Numbered from the stretch's first letter, positions 1 through 13,114 are shown. The stretch: 64,000 nucleotides of DNA from Pascua guehoae (GCA_001600415.1 BCJX01000006.1:1920364-1984363); one strand, 5' to 3'. Program-made: numbers and translations. The notes: generated by a model from the letters alone, not told the origin.

Positions 1-1922
1 ATCTGGTTGACGGAGCCGAGCCCCGTGACGTGGAACGGCGCGCCCGCATCCCGGAACCCCGTGTTGAGCTGTGTGCGGAGCCGGTCGCCTAGGGCATTGA
101 GCTCTGCTAGTGCCGGGGCGGTGAGGACCTCGTCGAGTGCGGTGGCCCCCGCGACCATTGTGAGCGGCGAGTTGTTGAAGGTGCCCCCGTGCGAGATGGC
201 GCCGGGACGGCGTGAGTCGAACCTGGAGGCGGGTTAGCTAGTCAAGGTTTTGAAGTGTGGTGGGGTGTGTTACGCATTGCTATGGGCATTGAACTCCCAG
301 CACGCCATGCCTTGTTGTCGTGCCCACAATGCCATGAAGAGGATCCCGCGTCTCGGGAAGACAGGGCGCCAGTATTCGTGCGACACTGGCATCCTCAACG
401 CACGCAGACACCAGTCTTGTGCCGTAACCGCATTCCTGCACAACACGGCAGTCGTTGTGGCTGTGCCAGAGGCTCCCAAAGACGCTCGATGCTCGTCCAG
501 TTCGCCTCCTCTTGCCGAGCTACACCTCCGCTTAACCCCGCAGTTGAGTTACTTCTCGTCTCCGAACCCCTCTCACGAGCACACTCACATGTCCATAATC
601 TCCCGCTTCCCACCAAACGCGCCAAACGCAAACCCTCCACCAAAGAACTTGCCCAGCGTGGTCATGTCGGGCGTAACGTTCATCAGCGCTTGGCGGCCGC
701 CAGGACTCAGACGAGCTGTCTGCACCTCGTCAAAGATGAGCACAGCGCCGATGCGCGTTGCGAGTACGCGGAGACCGGCGAGGAATGCAGGGTCGCCTGG
801 GATCTGGAGGGTCAGTATACACCGCAGTGTTCCTAGACAGGTGGGCAGGCCAAGGTGTGTACGGCATGCAGAAAATGGCACGCAGAAGCGGGGATTGGAG
901 CAGTTGGTAGGAGGACACTCACACAGCCGCCAGCACCGAGCATCGGCTCGACGAGGATGACGCCGACCTCGTACTCGATCGGGGCGAGGAGGGCTTCTGT
1001 GCCGACCATGTCGTTGTAGGGTGCCACGACAAAGTCCTGTCGTTAGCGCAGCACACACAGTGGTTCAGCCTCTGGACAGAAAACAGGCCGGGATCGCAGC
1101 TGGGAATGCACCCGCAATACACAGTACCCACATATGGCGGCCTCAACACCCCCGTCGGTTCCTCTCCAGCATGAAAGTGGCAAAGCAGCGAGCCATGGTA
1201 CGCGCCCTCAAACACGACGACCTTGTTCCTCTTCGTGTACTTGAGTGCCGCCGAGATGGCGAGGAGGTTTGCCTCGGTGCCCGAGTTTGCAAAGCGCACC
1301 AGCTCAATGCTGGGGAACCGCTCAACGATGCCACGCGCAAGGCGCGATTCGTACTCTGTATGCGCGCCGAATTGGAGACCCCGCGAGAGGGCCGATGAGA
1401 TTGCTGATGTGAGGGCGGGGTGGGAGTGGCCGTAGATGCCGGATGTGTAGTCTGACAGGCTGGGGCTTTAGCAACAACCTCGTCCTAACACTGTCTTCCA
1501 TACGATCAACGGCCGCCACCCTACGGTCCTCTGAGTTCTGTACACTCCTCTGCCCGACACCCTCTTCCAAATACGCCCAATTCGTAACATCTTCTTCCAT
1601 ATACACCGTTCCCACCACTTCTTCCCGATTTCCCTCTCCCGACGTCTCGTAACCCTGCGCACAATCTCCGTAACTCCTTCCTATATACCCTCGCCCTCCA
1701 TCACCCTCCAACTCACAAATCACGATAAACATGCCCATCGACATCCGTCAACGTCCCGCCCTCGCCGCGGTCGATGAAGAGGGGGAAGGGATCCGTCGCC
1801 AGCGTCGTCCGCGTGCCCCCGCCAGGGAGCGCGGTGACAGACTTGGCGAATGCCGCCTCGGACTTTGGGTTGCGCTCGGCATAGCGCTCGCGTGCGGCTT
1901 CGAGGGCTTTCGAGAACGGCAT
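1..1922 (-). CDS. class-III PLP aminotransferase, glutamate-1-semialdehyde aminomutase-like (3' end outside window)
   Basis: A pyridoxal-phosphate enzyme of aminotransferase class III. Exons read on minus are 1922-1717, 1459-1132, 1036-923, 803-589 and 222-<1, about 361 residues so far. Every junction keeps frame, with donors GTGAGT or GTGGGT. The second exon continues as [16 protein letters not shown], matching the family's conserved entry segment. IFDEVQ carries the PLP-pyridine Asp (about residue 241). TLGKFFGGG carries the probable Schiff-base Lys (about 268). The early SGTEAN segment is the cofactor phosphate region, and [11 protein letters not shown] follows in the last visible exon. 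The C-terminal part runs off the left edge. Fungi make haem through 5-aminolevulinate synthase, so a true aminomutase role is unlikely. A transaminase or racemase acting on another amino acid is more plausible, and the substrate cannot be told. Confidence 0.9.
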
Positions 1923-2283
1923 GATCTACGGGCTTGGGATTCAGGATGGGTTGGACGTTGAAGGAATGTTGGTCGTGAGTGGAGACGAGGGAGGTTGCCA
2001 GGCATGCCAGGATGGGGCAAGGATGGGGCACCGCGGTCGGCCAAGTCCGAAGGTATGTCGTCACCGCCAACCCTACAGGCCACCCTTGACAAGAGATGGA
2101 CGAGTGCATGCAGCATGTGCAGTGACGATGAGCCAGCTGGTGTTCAGTCAAGCCGCTTGAACGCCGTCCATGGTTGAATGCATCTCAAACTGTCCTATGT
2201 CAAGAGCGTAGATGGGTCGACTCGATCTCGGTAAACAAAATCCCGCCTTGGGTTTTTTTCTCTGTGTACAGGCGTTACCACTA
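1923..2283. other. intergenic, upstream of the aminotransferase
   Basis: Separates the stop of the MFS gene from the start of the aminotransferase; both genes read leftward. It must hold the 3' end of one and the promoter of the other. I see no clear TATA box and no convincing ORF. Confidence 0.6.
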
Positions 2284-4125
2284 CTACGCCTGCTTTCCAT
2301 AATGTGTCTTCAACCCCAGGCTCGAGTGCCACCCCAGCAATGCAATTACGGTCATGAACACCCAGATGAGATGCCCACCGAGGACGTGCTGGTCGACAGA
2401 GAGGGCGAAGAGGGCATTGGCGGATCCGGGACCCACTACCCGGGTGCAGCTGCTAAAGAAAGCGGCGAGGCCTGGCGATTAGCTCTTGTACCAAGTTCTG
2501 AGACTAGAGACTGAGAGCTGTGCTCACCGTTGAGTGCCCCAAGGGAGAGACGGTTCGGTGCCGCGTCGTTGGTCATGATCAAGTTGCAGGCAAAGGCCAT
2601 GTTCGAGATGGCGCCGAGAAGGAGGACGGCAGCAACGCCAACCCACACAGCTGCCGCTGATCCGGCGAGGGCGAGACCGTTGAGGAGGGGGAGGAGGAGG
2701 AAAGTGGGAATGTAGAGTGATACAAGGATACGGAAGAGGCGCGTGTTGCCAACAACTCGAACCAGAGAGGGAAAGGCGAACAGCTGTACGAGGATGGTGG
2801 CTACTCCCCGGATGCTGAGTGCCCCGCCGATTTCGGCCTCGGAGAAGCCCAGCCCACCGTCAGCGACGGGGGTGAAGAAGAAGAGCGGCAGGAGGGCCTG
2901 GTATGCGATCGACTCGAGGGAGAGGAGAGAAAAGCTCCACATGAGCTGCCGGATATCAGGGTCGCGGAGCAGATCTCTAGCCCCGAGTGATTGGGACTGT
3001 TCTTCGTGATGTTGCTCCCCGTGGTCGCTCTTGGGGAGCGTCTCCTTGAGCCAAACCGCGGCTACGGCCCCGCTCACGATCGGAAATAAGGCGGCCACAA
3101 ACGACGGCAGAAAGTATGGGTACGTCCGAAGGAGTGGGATCGCGTCGCCCAAGGCGGGGAATGCGCGGTCAATGTGAGACAGATATCCGCCAATCGACGA
3201 AGCGAGGATCGTCCCGATTGCCAGTGAGAGGGGAAAGAAACTGAACGCGCGTGCTTGGTTGCTCGCGTCGGTCATTTCCCCAATCACGCTCTTGAGCACC
3301 GCAACGTTGCCGTTGGCGAGCCCGTTGATAGCCCGCGAAATGACCAAGGCCAAAAAGGTCGTACTGAGTCCAAAGAAGGTTGCCGAGATTGCTGATACGA
3401 TACAACCCTGGCGTAAGTCAGATGTCAAGTGGACGCGGTATCTACACGGCTAGCCGGTGGTGTTGACGAGGATAGGGAAGGAATACGGATGCAGGACAAC
3501 TGGGGGATCTCCTGCAATGGCTCAACCCAAAGATGGTTCGATTCCTCTGGTAGCCTGAAGCTCCTATATTCTGTTTAGCCATACAGCCACTGGCCGGAAC
3601 GGCCCTCCGGCATGTCCAGCAGCTCCACCACCTCACCTGTCTATCTACCGGGACAAGCTCATTGTCTCACTATCGGAACACCGCCCAACACTGAATGGCG
3701 CCCATTACTCACAATGAGAAGAACTGGCTTCCTTCCTATCCGGTCACTAATCCGTCCCCAATGAAACACGGTCAACAGCTCGGTGAACGCAAAGACTGAT
3801 TCGACCTTCCTCCGTCAGCTTTGTCGACTGCCATCTTTGTTCTGTGACTCACAATACCGGCATAGAACCCAGCTTTGCGTGCATCCTGCACCGCCCCGAT
3901 ATCGAGGAGCATCTGATTGATAAACGGGAAACAGACCGTGTACGAGATCGGTTCGGTGACACGGAGGAAGAGAACGATGAAGAGCTGGCCGACAGGGAGA
4001 GGCGTTGCTGGCTGCGGTGGCCGCGAGATGAGGGGTGTCGTCTCGCAATCCTCATCGTGCTCCGCATCAACGTTCTTGATTGGCGTTGGGGTATTGTTGG
4101 AGATTGTTCTGTATCGTCTTGTCAT
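2284..4125 (-). CDS. major facilitator superfamily transporter (ZIFL/YCR023C-type drug-H+ antiporter-like)
   Basis: An integral membrane transporter of 477 residues. Exons on minus are 4125-3853, 3805-3713, 3407-2528 and 2471-2284. Intron 1 is 47 nt with an AAG acceptor, which gives GFYAGIVESVFAFTELL across the junction. Intron 2 is unusually long (305 nt). The N-terminal 30 residues are hydrophilic and include ETTPLISRPP, a leucine-based motif often seen in vacuolar fungal transporters. GRISDRIGRK after TM2 is MFS motif A. Hydrophobic segments continue through SFVAALFPIVSGAVAAVWL and a C-terminal GVGITP-free half ending in HYGKQA. The layout fits the group containing yeast YCR023C and plant zinc-induced facilitators. 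Substrate is unknown; a vacuolar location is only suggested. Confidence 0.87.
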
Positions 4126-7114
4126 TGTGGGGTGAGGGAAAGTTGGGTGGGAAGGAAGGAATGGGCAGTGCAGATGCATTAAGTTGCGTTTTCCTCTTGC
4201 TGTTGGACCAGTGTGTGGTGCGCGAGTGGACCTCTCCGGGCCGGTCTGGCCGTGGGCCACCGGTCGGCCGGCGCCGAACGGCGGTGGAGGCTGCGGCGGC
4301 CAGCTGGAGTTCTCCCACCACGGGTCAGCTTCCAACGTGCTCGAGAGCATGAGGTTTACGTCCTCACACTCGTTCAAGACGGCGCACAAGAGACATGCAG
4401 GTTACTTACCAAGGACCATAACGGGTGTGGGGACCAGATTTCACCATAATCCAATGTGGATGACAGCGCGTCTCTCACCCAGGATTAGGCGGATATCGGG
4501 CCGGATGCTATACCCAGGAGCACGTCCACGTACGGTGTATTCTGGGAGGGGCGGCGGAAGTCTGTCCGCGGAGGATAACATGAAGGCGGATCCCTCATGT
4601 TATTGAGCAAGCAGGATCTCTTTGCCCTATTGGAATCCTCATACTGGCGATAAGGGCCGCTGTGACGGAAATTTCATCTTTCACATCGCCGCCTTCGACA
4701 CTTCTTCGCCTCGTTGCCTTCTCGCAGCCACCGTTTATTCCGAGTGCGGGGAAACTGGAGCCCACATGCTTCACTGCTAATTCATCTGAAACCGTGGTAC
4801 CTGGCTTCTGTGTGGCGTATGGTCCTTGCACCAACCGCGAGTCAATGCGTCATGCCGTTGTCAGCTTATCCGGCGCTCGGCGCCGGTCGTCCCCATCCAC
4901 AGTCAGCGGTTCGCCGAGGTCTTAATGCCCACCGGGCTGCATGGTGCGCCTCCGGTCGTCAAGAGGCCGTCTGACGGCCTTTTGGTCACATGGTTCCCCT
5001 CATGCCAAGTAATAATAAACACGAATGGCTTACAGTGAGGTCCGTGGACCGCCTTCGCCCTAAGTCGGTAGGTTCTGTACTGTACCTATGGTCGTCATTC
5101 TGTGAGTGGTACGGGAAGTGGCCGAATATCAGCACGTCCCCCTTCCTGCCTTCCCAAGTCGCGAGACCAGTACACGAACTTCAGGCAGTTCCCCCATCCT
5201 GCTGCAGTGCCACTGGGCACTGGTACAGATGTCGCGACCATAGCTCAGCCGTAATAGCCCAGCAAGTGCGAATCACCCCACGCCGGGACCACGATGCAGT
5301 GGTCATGGTCAGTCAAGCGAGCAAACCGCTAGTTGGAAGGTGCATGCGCGACAATCGGACAAATAGCATTCCTCATAGTTGACATCACTGACCGTGCTGG
5401 GCCGACAAATGCCGTCGTTATAAGCACTCGGCCAGCGGCAGGTGGCCTGATATGCTTTATGCATAGTCGCAATCATGGAATAGGCCGAGCTATGTGACCC
5501 TTCCACGTTGGATCCTACTGAGGAGGCTTTGCTATGGCTGAACAAAGCGGCGTCTCTGGCTCCCTCAATTGTCGACATTCTCACTGTCACGTCTCCCCCA
5601 ACTGCTGACAATAAGATGACGATACTACTGTATCCTAGTCATGACGACAATGACCTCAAATCGCTCCACACCCCTGCAAGCCGCCGCAGGGGTGTTCACG
5701 AGGGCACACAATAACGACTCGGCAATGATTCCCTACAGTTAGCAATGGGAAAACGAGCGTCAACAATCCATAATGCGGCTCGGAGCCCCCCGTACGCTGC
5801 AACCGATGGCCCAACGCAGTGACCTGAAGTGAGCTTTGAGAATTGTTGTGTCCAAACGAGGTGATAATGCTGAGTGCCTCGGTCTTCTCTCACTGCAATC
5901 GCGACCTCGTTAAGGTGTGCTGAGTTGTGATCAACAGACACACCGGGCTGAGACCGAGCAGGCGTTGAAATTATGGGAATCACACAGCCAAGCTCTGCCC
6001 TACGCTACCAGATCTCATCTCCCTTTCGCTTGTAACAATCATCAACAGGGCACTCATGTGAGCTAGGTCAGTACCCTTTCGATGTCTCAATGTCCCTAGC
6101 TGGCACTTTGCTCCCTCTGCTCACTCTGGGGCGACAAACGCAGGACCTCGCCCGTTTAAAGACGGGCCGACGACGACAGTAGGGGCGAAGCAGGGGCACA
6201 GGTGTGACGGCGTGGGTACCCTGGACAGTCGCAAGGAATGCCGAGGATCAGATCTCTGTCGCTTATCAGGCATTCGTTGCCTGCAACAGGGATGTACTGG
6301 AGTTGTCGCGTTCGAGACTGGTCAGGCTATTGGCTCTTCCACAGCGAAGCTGCAGGCGCCTCTCGGCGTTTGGCAGCCTGCGACAACAGCAGACGGTGGG
6401 TGGGGCATGTCTGCTTGGCACGACATCGCAGTCCCATTCTGATGTTCACGCGTTACCTCAAGCCGGGCGTGTTGGTCTGTGCCCCGCACGTCGCCTTTGT
6501 GGGGTATAGGTGGTGCCCCATACTACACGCGTTCCATGTGGTGTCCTAGTTGTGCGGGACCGAGCAGACGCAGGCCTCGATACTGCGGTCTTCATGCGGG
6601 ATCTCGATATCTTTTTTCTTCATTGTCGAGGCCAATGCCAAGTCGGAACTCTTGTGCCTTGTTCGATTGGAGCCCTGCCTTCTCGTGTGTGAAGGGTCAG
6701 GAAGCTTTACTCGGCGCGAACATGGAACATGTTGTTATGGAGGAGTTGATGAGGTGAGTCGGCCGCGGTCAGGTAAGGTGCATGTGGTGTTTGGACGGCG
6801 ATGAAGCGCATCGCGTCTTGGATCAGACTTGTCTAAAGCCGACCAAGGAGCGTTGCGTCTGGTGGAGGTCGGCTATTGAGACGGTTTTAGAGCGGCTGAG
6901 AGTGTACACGACCAGCCAAACGACAAATCTCGGCAAAAACAAGGACAGACATTCCGGCAACAGCACGGACCGAACACCGTAAACTCCACACTGTCCAGCT
7001 ATCAGGCACAATATGAGCACAGACCTGCCCATGTGCCGGCCCGATGTTGCAAACTACTGGCTGTGTGGGTGGATGAAACCCCACAGACCATGTGTGCATG
7101 GGCCAGCCCATCCA

Positions 7115-7116
<2 letters not shown>

Positions 7117-7151
<35 letters not shown>

Positions 7152-7169
7152 CCCCCCCCCCCCCCCCCC
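7117..7169. repeat. poly-C tract (34 C, one G, 18 C)
   Basis: A homopolymer of 34 C, a single G at 7151, then 18 C. It lies about 780 bases upstream of the acyl-CoA ligase start. Such runs can form i-motif or G-quadruplex structures and are hard to sequence, so exact length is uncertain. Confidence 0.9.
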
Positions 7170-7371
7170 GCTCGGCAGCTCGGCAGCTCACCCTGACAAG
7201 CCCCCCTCTCTCTCTCAGGTTGCAGGTCGCCGCAACAAATGAGCAGTCGTGCCTGTGAGCCAGCCGTGTCGGATTCTGTCTTGCAACCGCCCAAACCCTC
7301 ACAGCCTAGCAACCTCCCCGGCCTTGCCCCGCGCAGCCCCGCGCCCGCTCGATCGGTATTCTCGCCTCATG

Positions 7372-7497
7372 CCCCCCCCCCCCCCCCCCCNNNNNNNNNN
7401 NNNNNNNNNNNNNNNNNNNNNNNNNNNNNNNNNNNNNNNNNNNNNNNNNNNNNNNNNNNNNNNNNNNNNNNNNNNNNNNNNNNNNNNNNNCCCCCCC
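7372..7497. other. assembly gap (100 N) inside a second poly-C tract
   Basis: Nineteen C precede exactly 100 N (7391-7490) and seven C follow. The round number indicates a gap of unknown size, apparently caused by a long C homopolymer. Any reading frame drawn through it is meaningless. Confidence 0.97.
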
Positions 7498-7950
7498 GGC
7501 CCTGGTATCCACCTGATGCTCACTCGTCATCGTGCCTTCATCCCCACCTCCTCTCTCGCCCACTACGCTGCCCACCCACAGCCGAATCTCTTGGACCTCT
7601 GAGCCGCGCTGGATATCGCGCTTCTGTCACTCTGTGCACGCTGAATGCGCAAAACCCCGCAGCCGCCCCCCTGACGAGGAACCCCCCCTCCCCCCATGGT
7701 TGCCGCATTGTGGGGCAACCGACCACCCTCCAAGGCCATTTAAATACCTGGTCTGCAGCGGCAGTCGCGCTTCTTCTTGCGCCCAGCTTCTCAGGCCCAT
7801 CTCATCTCTCCTCACGACCCGTCTCGACTGCATTCAAACACCCACACACATATTGCCTACATCCACACATAAACATACCCATCCGAACGCCCGCCCGTCG
7901 TTACTCCTCTCTCCCGTCTCTGTTGAAGCTCACGCACACTCGTTATTAAA

Positions 7951-9906
7951 ATGTCTCCGGACGGCAAGGGCTCGTCTATCCAGGCGACCGCGGCCAACCG
8001 CCTCCAGCACATCGCCTCGGTACTCGGAAAGGACACGCCCAAGTTTGTCAACCCGAACCGCCTCAAGTTTGTTGCTGGACTCCCCGCTGGCCTTCCCGTC
8101 CACATTACTCCCCTCAACCCCGTCAATTTTCTTCTTCGCTCGGCTTACATCCGCCCCCACCGCGTCGCGCTCAAGCACCCCGACCTCGGTGTCGAATGGA
8201 CATATGCCGAGTGGTGAGTAGACTCGCTTTTTTATTCCCGTGCGCGGGCGCAAAGAGCAATGAGCTGACTTGGTAGGGCGATGCGCGTTTGTGCGCTCGC
8301 GTACGGTCTCAAGAAGCGTGGCATCCAGCGCGGTGACCGCGTCAGTGTCATCTGCCCCAATGTGCCCATGATCCTCGACCTGATCCAGGCTCTGCCTGCC
8401 ATTCACGCCGTCATTGTGCCAATGAACATCCGTCTTACCAAGCCCGAAGTCAATTACATCCTGGAGAACTCTGGTTCCAAGATGGTCATTGTTGACCGCG
8501 ACTTTGTCCACCTCACCGAGGACTTCAAGGGCGAGATCATTGTCTCCAACGATGTCGGCGGCCGCGACCCATCCGACCCATACGAGATGCTCATCGAGTC
8601 TGGAAAGCACGACGCCGACGTGCTCGGCTGGCAGGGGCTCACCCTCATCGAGGACGAGGACGCCAACCTTGCCATCTGCTACACCTCGGGTACCACTGGC
8701 CGTCCCAAGGGTGTTGTTACCACCTTCCGTGGCACCTATCTCGCCGGTATGACCAACGCCTACGAGTCCAAAATGGACCACACGTCCAACTACCTCTGGA
8801 TCCTGCCAGCTTTCCACGCCCTTGGCTGGACTTTCCCCTTCGCCGTAACAGCGTCTCAATCGGGCCAGGTCTGCTTGCGCACAGTCGGCGACTATACACC
8901 CATCTGGGACTCGATCCGTCGTGACAAGATTTCTGTGAGTTTTCCTTGTCAGCCATGCTACGGGGCATAGGGTAGCGGGAAGATGCTGTCCCACAACACC
9001 CCAGCCAACCAGGCAATAGCCATCTTTCCTTGACTGCTGCTGACTTCTCAGCACTACTGTGCCGCGCCTACGGTCCAGATCGGTATTATCAACCACCCCG
9101 GCGCGGGCGCGGTCCACCACACCATCCGCACACTCGTCGCTGGTGCCGCTCCTTCCGCCTTCCTCATCAGCACGCTTGAAAAGAAGCTCAACATCCAAGT
9201 CATCCACGTCTACGGCTTGACAGAAACCTACGGCCCAATTACGTCGTGTGTGCAGCAGCCCGAGTGGGCGCACGAGCTTGACGACGACGAGTTCTACCAG
9301 CGCAAGGCAATGCAGGGCCACTCGTACGTGTCTGCCGACGAGTGCCGCATTATCCGCCAGGAGTCGTCTGCAGCCGACGGGTACGAGGACGTGACGCCCA
9401 ACGGCCACGACGTTGGCGAGATTGTCATGCGTGGCAACCTTGTCATGAAGTGCTACTGGAACGACGAGGAGGCGACTGCCAAGGCGTTTGAGGGTGGCTG
9501 GTTCCACTCTGGTGATCTTGCCGTTCGCCAGCCCTACAGCATGATGAGTGTCCAGGACCGCTCCAAGGACATTATCATCTCGGGCGGCGAGAATGCCTCG
9601 TCCCTCTCGATCGAGAACGCCATCTACGAGCACCCCGACGTCCTCGAAGTGGCGGTTGTTGCGCGCCCACACGAGAAGTATGGCGAGCGAGCCCACGCCT
9701 TTATCATCCTCCGCCCCACCGCTGCCCGCAAGTGGGGCGACAACCACGACAGGTTTGGCGTCGAGCTCAAGAGCTTTGTCAAGCCCAAGCTCCCAGGCTT
9801 TGCGCGCCCCGAGTGGATCGAGATTGTCACCGAACTCCCCAAGACCTCGACGGGAAAGATCCAGAAGCACGAGCTTCGTAAGCGCTGGAAGATCATCCCC
9901 GCATAA
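7951..9906 (+). CDS. AMP-forming acyl-CoA synthetase/ligase (acyl-activating enzyme family)
   Basis: Activates a carboxylic acid to an acyl-AMP and then to an acyl-CoA. Exons 7951-8213, 8277-8934 and 9052-9906 give 591 residues. Both introns are GT-AG and keep frame. Motifs in order: YTSGTTGRPKG (about 223-233, P-loop), YGLTETYGP (about 361), GDLAVR, DRSKDIIISGGEN (hinge) and PKTSTGKIQK near residue 570 with the catalytic Lys. HYCAAPTVQ before the second half resembles plant acyl-activating enzymes and butyrate/medium-chain ligases more than the long-chain FadD type. No C-terminal SKL-type peroxisome signal is present (ends KIIPA), and no clear N-terminal transit peptide is seen, so the compartment is unclear. 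Start chosen at the first ATG after a C/T-rich leader. Substrate chain length cannot be told. Confidence 0.93.
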
Positions 9907-10822
9907 ACAGGTCGTATAGAACATTTGGATGGCACGCAACACACCACCAGTTGTGTCGAGGAGACGTGCCCTGAGTCTAGTCAGCAGTTGTAGCCTTGTT
10001 TTTACCCTTTTTTTTTGACATGGGATGCAGTTATCACTGGGAAAATTGGTATGCACATCCGGCCAGTCGCAATGCTCTTGGGAGGCAAAGACATTGTTGT
10101 TGGTGATAGCAGCATTGGATCGTTGTACAATACTAGTGGGTTAGGCAGCGGAAGAAGGACTTGCTTCCTTTGCTAGCTTTGCTGCCTCGAGACCTCGTGG
10201 TTAACTCTCCTCTCTGTGTTCGTTTTTTAAGTGGGAGGATTATTTAATTCTAGCCACATGGTTAACTCCCACTGTTCATGTATATTATAGAATCCATTCT
10301 CTGCAGCACCTGCTGGTAGGGTGGCAGCGGGGTCAAATCCCTCCACTAGCCACTCGGCCATGGATCGGCCACTCGGCTGCCATGATGCCACCCGGCCTTG
10401 GGAATCCGACCACGTGTGATTTCGGATCCGAAATGACGCAACTCCACTCAGTTTAATCTTTACGTAAACAACCCCTTCTTGAGAACGTGCGCGAAGTGGC
10501 AACGGGTGGTGGGCGGCGAGCACCTGCACGACCCGCCGTGCCATCAGCCCAGGCGGAGAGGTGACTGCTTGGTGCTTGGCCTGGCCCGACGCCGGACGGG
10601 GGTCCTCATCGCGTCCTACACACGATTGTTGCTTTATCAACACCCTCTCCTCTCTCTCTTCCGGAGAGAGTAAACCTGGGTACCGCATCTCGCTCCCCCC
10701 TTCTCGACCTCTCCCCACGACAACTGCCCACCTTGCGGCCTGGCGCAAGTCCGTTTGCCACCGCCACTGCCGGCCCCGGTCCCTCGTCCGTCGCGTCCTC
10801 ATCTGCATCTGCGTCGTCCTCA
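9907..10822. other. intergenic between acyl-CoA ligase and RING-finger gene
   Basis: Holds the 3' end of the ligase gene and the promoter of the next gene. The frame of the RING gene stays open upstream of its first ATG from about 10622, without an in-frame ATG, so an upstream spliced start exon is possible. Nothing else recognised. Confidence 0.55.
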
Positions 10823-13114
10823 ATGCCCGCTCCACCTAGTGTGCGCACGCGCCCGGGGCCCAACGCGCAGGGCAAGAAGGGCAAGGGCGGTGGCGGTGGG
10901 CGCAAGCCCGCGCTCGCAGTGGATGACCGGGACGACCCGGCGTCATGGCTCGGCTTCTCGCTGCCGCCCCGAACACCCACAGGCGGTGGTCTATCAGGCC
11001 CTCCGCGGCGGAGTCGGCGCAACGACGCGTGGCGCGGGAGTCCGCTCACGAGAGAGAAGTTTGTCAATGCAAGCTTTCGGTTTGTGCTCAAGCCCACCGA
11101 GAGTCTGAGCTATGGTGCCCACTTTGCGGACCCGGACATTGCGCTCCACTGGCCCAATATTCTCCAGGTTCTCATGCCGACCTTTTCCGCCTACTCTGTC
11201 GCACAGGGGTTCGTGTCCGAGGATAATGTGGACGACGACGACGCGGCAGGCGAGGAGGCTGCAGAGCGCCGTCGGCGCATCGAGGAGGAAAAGCAAGGAC
11301 GATCATGCCCAATCTGCCTATCGAAACCCGTCGCGGGCCGAATGACAAAGTGTGGCCATGTGAGTGGCGACGCGACGCGTAACGCGTCATATTATCGTGT
11401 AGCTGGTGCTGATCAACCTCTTTGACAGATCTTCTGCTTCCCCTGCATCCTCCACTTTATCCGGCTTTCAGAGGTGCCAAAGTCTGCAGCGTGCCCAATC
11501 TGCGGCGACACAATCCACGAGGGCATGCTCAAGAGCGTACGGTACCTCGACGCGCAGACAATGGTCAAGGCTGCCCGAGGCGACGTCGAGGGCACATCGG
11601 CGCAGTCGCCAGAGTTCGCACGTATGATCAGCGAGGCCAAGAACATTGATTCGGAACCGGCGGCAGCGAGCCGGGCCCACCGCATCAACATGCGTCTCCT
11701 CCAGCGACCGCAGATGACCACACTCGCCTTGCCAACGACACCGACATGGCCATCGGACGCGATCCCGCCTCTGACTGCGCCTTGGCACTTCTTGCCCGAT
11801 GTGCTTACATACTCGCGCTTTATGCTCGCGACACCAGAGTACATGCTGAGCGAGCTGGAGCGTGAACTCCGTGAGCTCGACGGCGAGTGGGAACTCCTGG
11901 CTGGGGACGATTTAGGACGCAGCTTTGTCAAGGCTGCACAGGACAAGGTCAAGAACCAAATGGAAAAGGTCAAGACCGAGCTTGTTACCGACATGGTGCG
12001 CCGAACGGAGCGTGAAGCGCGCGAGGCATGGGCCGATGCTGTGGGCGGCGAACTGCTCGAGCGTGACCGGCAGAGGGAGCGCGAGCGCATGGCCAAAGAG
12101 CGCGAAGAGCGCGAAGCCATGGAGCGGGAACAGAACAAGGCAGACAAGCTCGACGAGGCCGAAGTTCCTGTAGAGTTCCTGGCCGCGTCGGGCGTCACCT
12201 ACTCTGGTCCGACTGTGCGAGTACCACCGAACATCACGGTAGAGCCTAACCCGATGCCGCCGCCGTCCAACAAGCGTAACAAGCGCCGCCCGCCCCCTGC
12301 CACGATTGCTCCGCCGACGCCGCCCGCCCCATCGTACCACTTTTACCAGTCCATGCTGGGCGCCAACGTCTTCCTCAACCCGCTCGATAGCCGGATGCTC
12401 CTCGCCCAGTTCCACTCGTATGCGCAGTTACCCCCCTCGTTGTCGTTCCCGACTACAGGGTACGATGCCGCGACCGTTACCGACGAGCTCCGCCGGCGTG
12501 TAAAGTACCTCTCGCATCTCCCCGTGGGCACCGAGGTCGTGTTTGTTGAGGCGGACCTCTCGTCGTTAGTGTCCAAGGACGTATTGGCACAGTTTGAGCA
12601 GCCGCTCAAGGCTCGTCGCGCCAAGCGGCGCGACCGAACCCGTCGCGAGGACCGGGACAAGCGACGTTATGAGCAGGCGGAAAAGGCCAAAATGCCCGCT
12701 GGCGTGCGTACGGTCCCGTCGGCGATGGCATCGGTCCCTGGTACCAACCACGACCACGACCTAGCGCTCGCATTAGCACGCTCGCTCAACATGTCTGCAT
12801 CCCCGCAAGACTCGACGTTCCCCCTGCCCTCCCAGTCGAGACAACAAACGCCGACTCACGCCGCTCCCGCCCCTGTGTCGACGTCACCCACGGCTCAGGG
12901 ATCGTTTGCCTGGGCACTCCGAGAACGTACAATGTCGTCCAACCCTGTCCGGCGTAAAGAGAACGGCATCGCAGAGGCATGGGGCGCCTTTGACGATTTC
13001 GCCGCCGAGGCCGAAGCCGAAGCAGCGGCGGGACCGGCAACGGGCGGCAAGAAGAAGAAGGGCGCCAAGAAGGGCAAGAAACTTGTCCTGGGCGGTGCGG
13101 GGCGTCCCGTCTAA
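10823..13114 (+). CDS. RING-finger protein, RNF10/Mag2-like E3 ubiquitin ligase
   Basis: Probable ubiquitin ligase of the RNF10 (animal) / Mag2 (yeast) family, which ubiquitinates small-subunit ribosomal proteins on stalled ribosomes. Exons 10823-11359 and 11429-13114 give 740 residues. The intron splits the RING right after its CGH. The C3HC4 RING spans about 162-205: CPICL, TKCGHIFCFPCI, then CPICGDTI. Before it lies the segment FVNASFRFVLKP, followed by HWPNILQV, which resembles the conserved region in front of the RNF10 RING. A charged, likely helical stretch rich in RERERMAKEREER lies mid-protein. The C-terminus is Lys-rich (KKKKGAKKGKK) and ends LVLGGAGRPV, as in family members. The first in-frame ATG is used. 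A Gly/Ser-rich open frame continues upstream without ATG, so the N-terminus may be incomplete. Confidence 0.87.

Larger units (their letters stand above)
4126..7950. other. 3.8-kb intergenic region with poly-C tracts and assembly gap
   Basis: No frame here has coding character: ORFs are short, many lack ATG, and base composition is lower in GC than the flanking genes. It contains a GC-rich segment at 4231-4290, a short inverted repeat near 4964-4981 and the poly-C tracts and gap at 7117-7497. The last 200 bases are C/T-rich, as expected for the 5' leader of the acyl-CoA ligase gene at 7951. Confidence 0.6.

Noticed and set aside
7930..10056. 708-codon open frame on the minus strand opposite the acyl-CoA ligase
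   Set aside because: It is antisense to a gene with all AMP-ligase motifs and spans its introns. GC-rich codon choice keeps the antisense frame open; the product is Val/Leu/Asp/Arg-rich with no domain.
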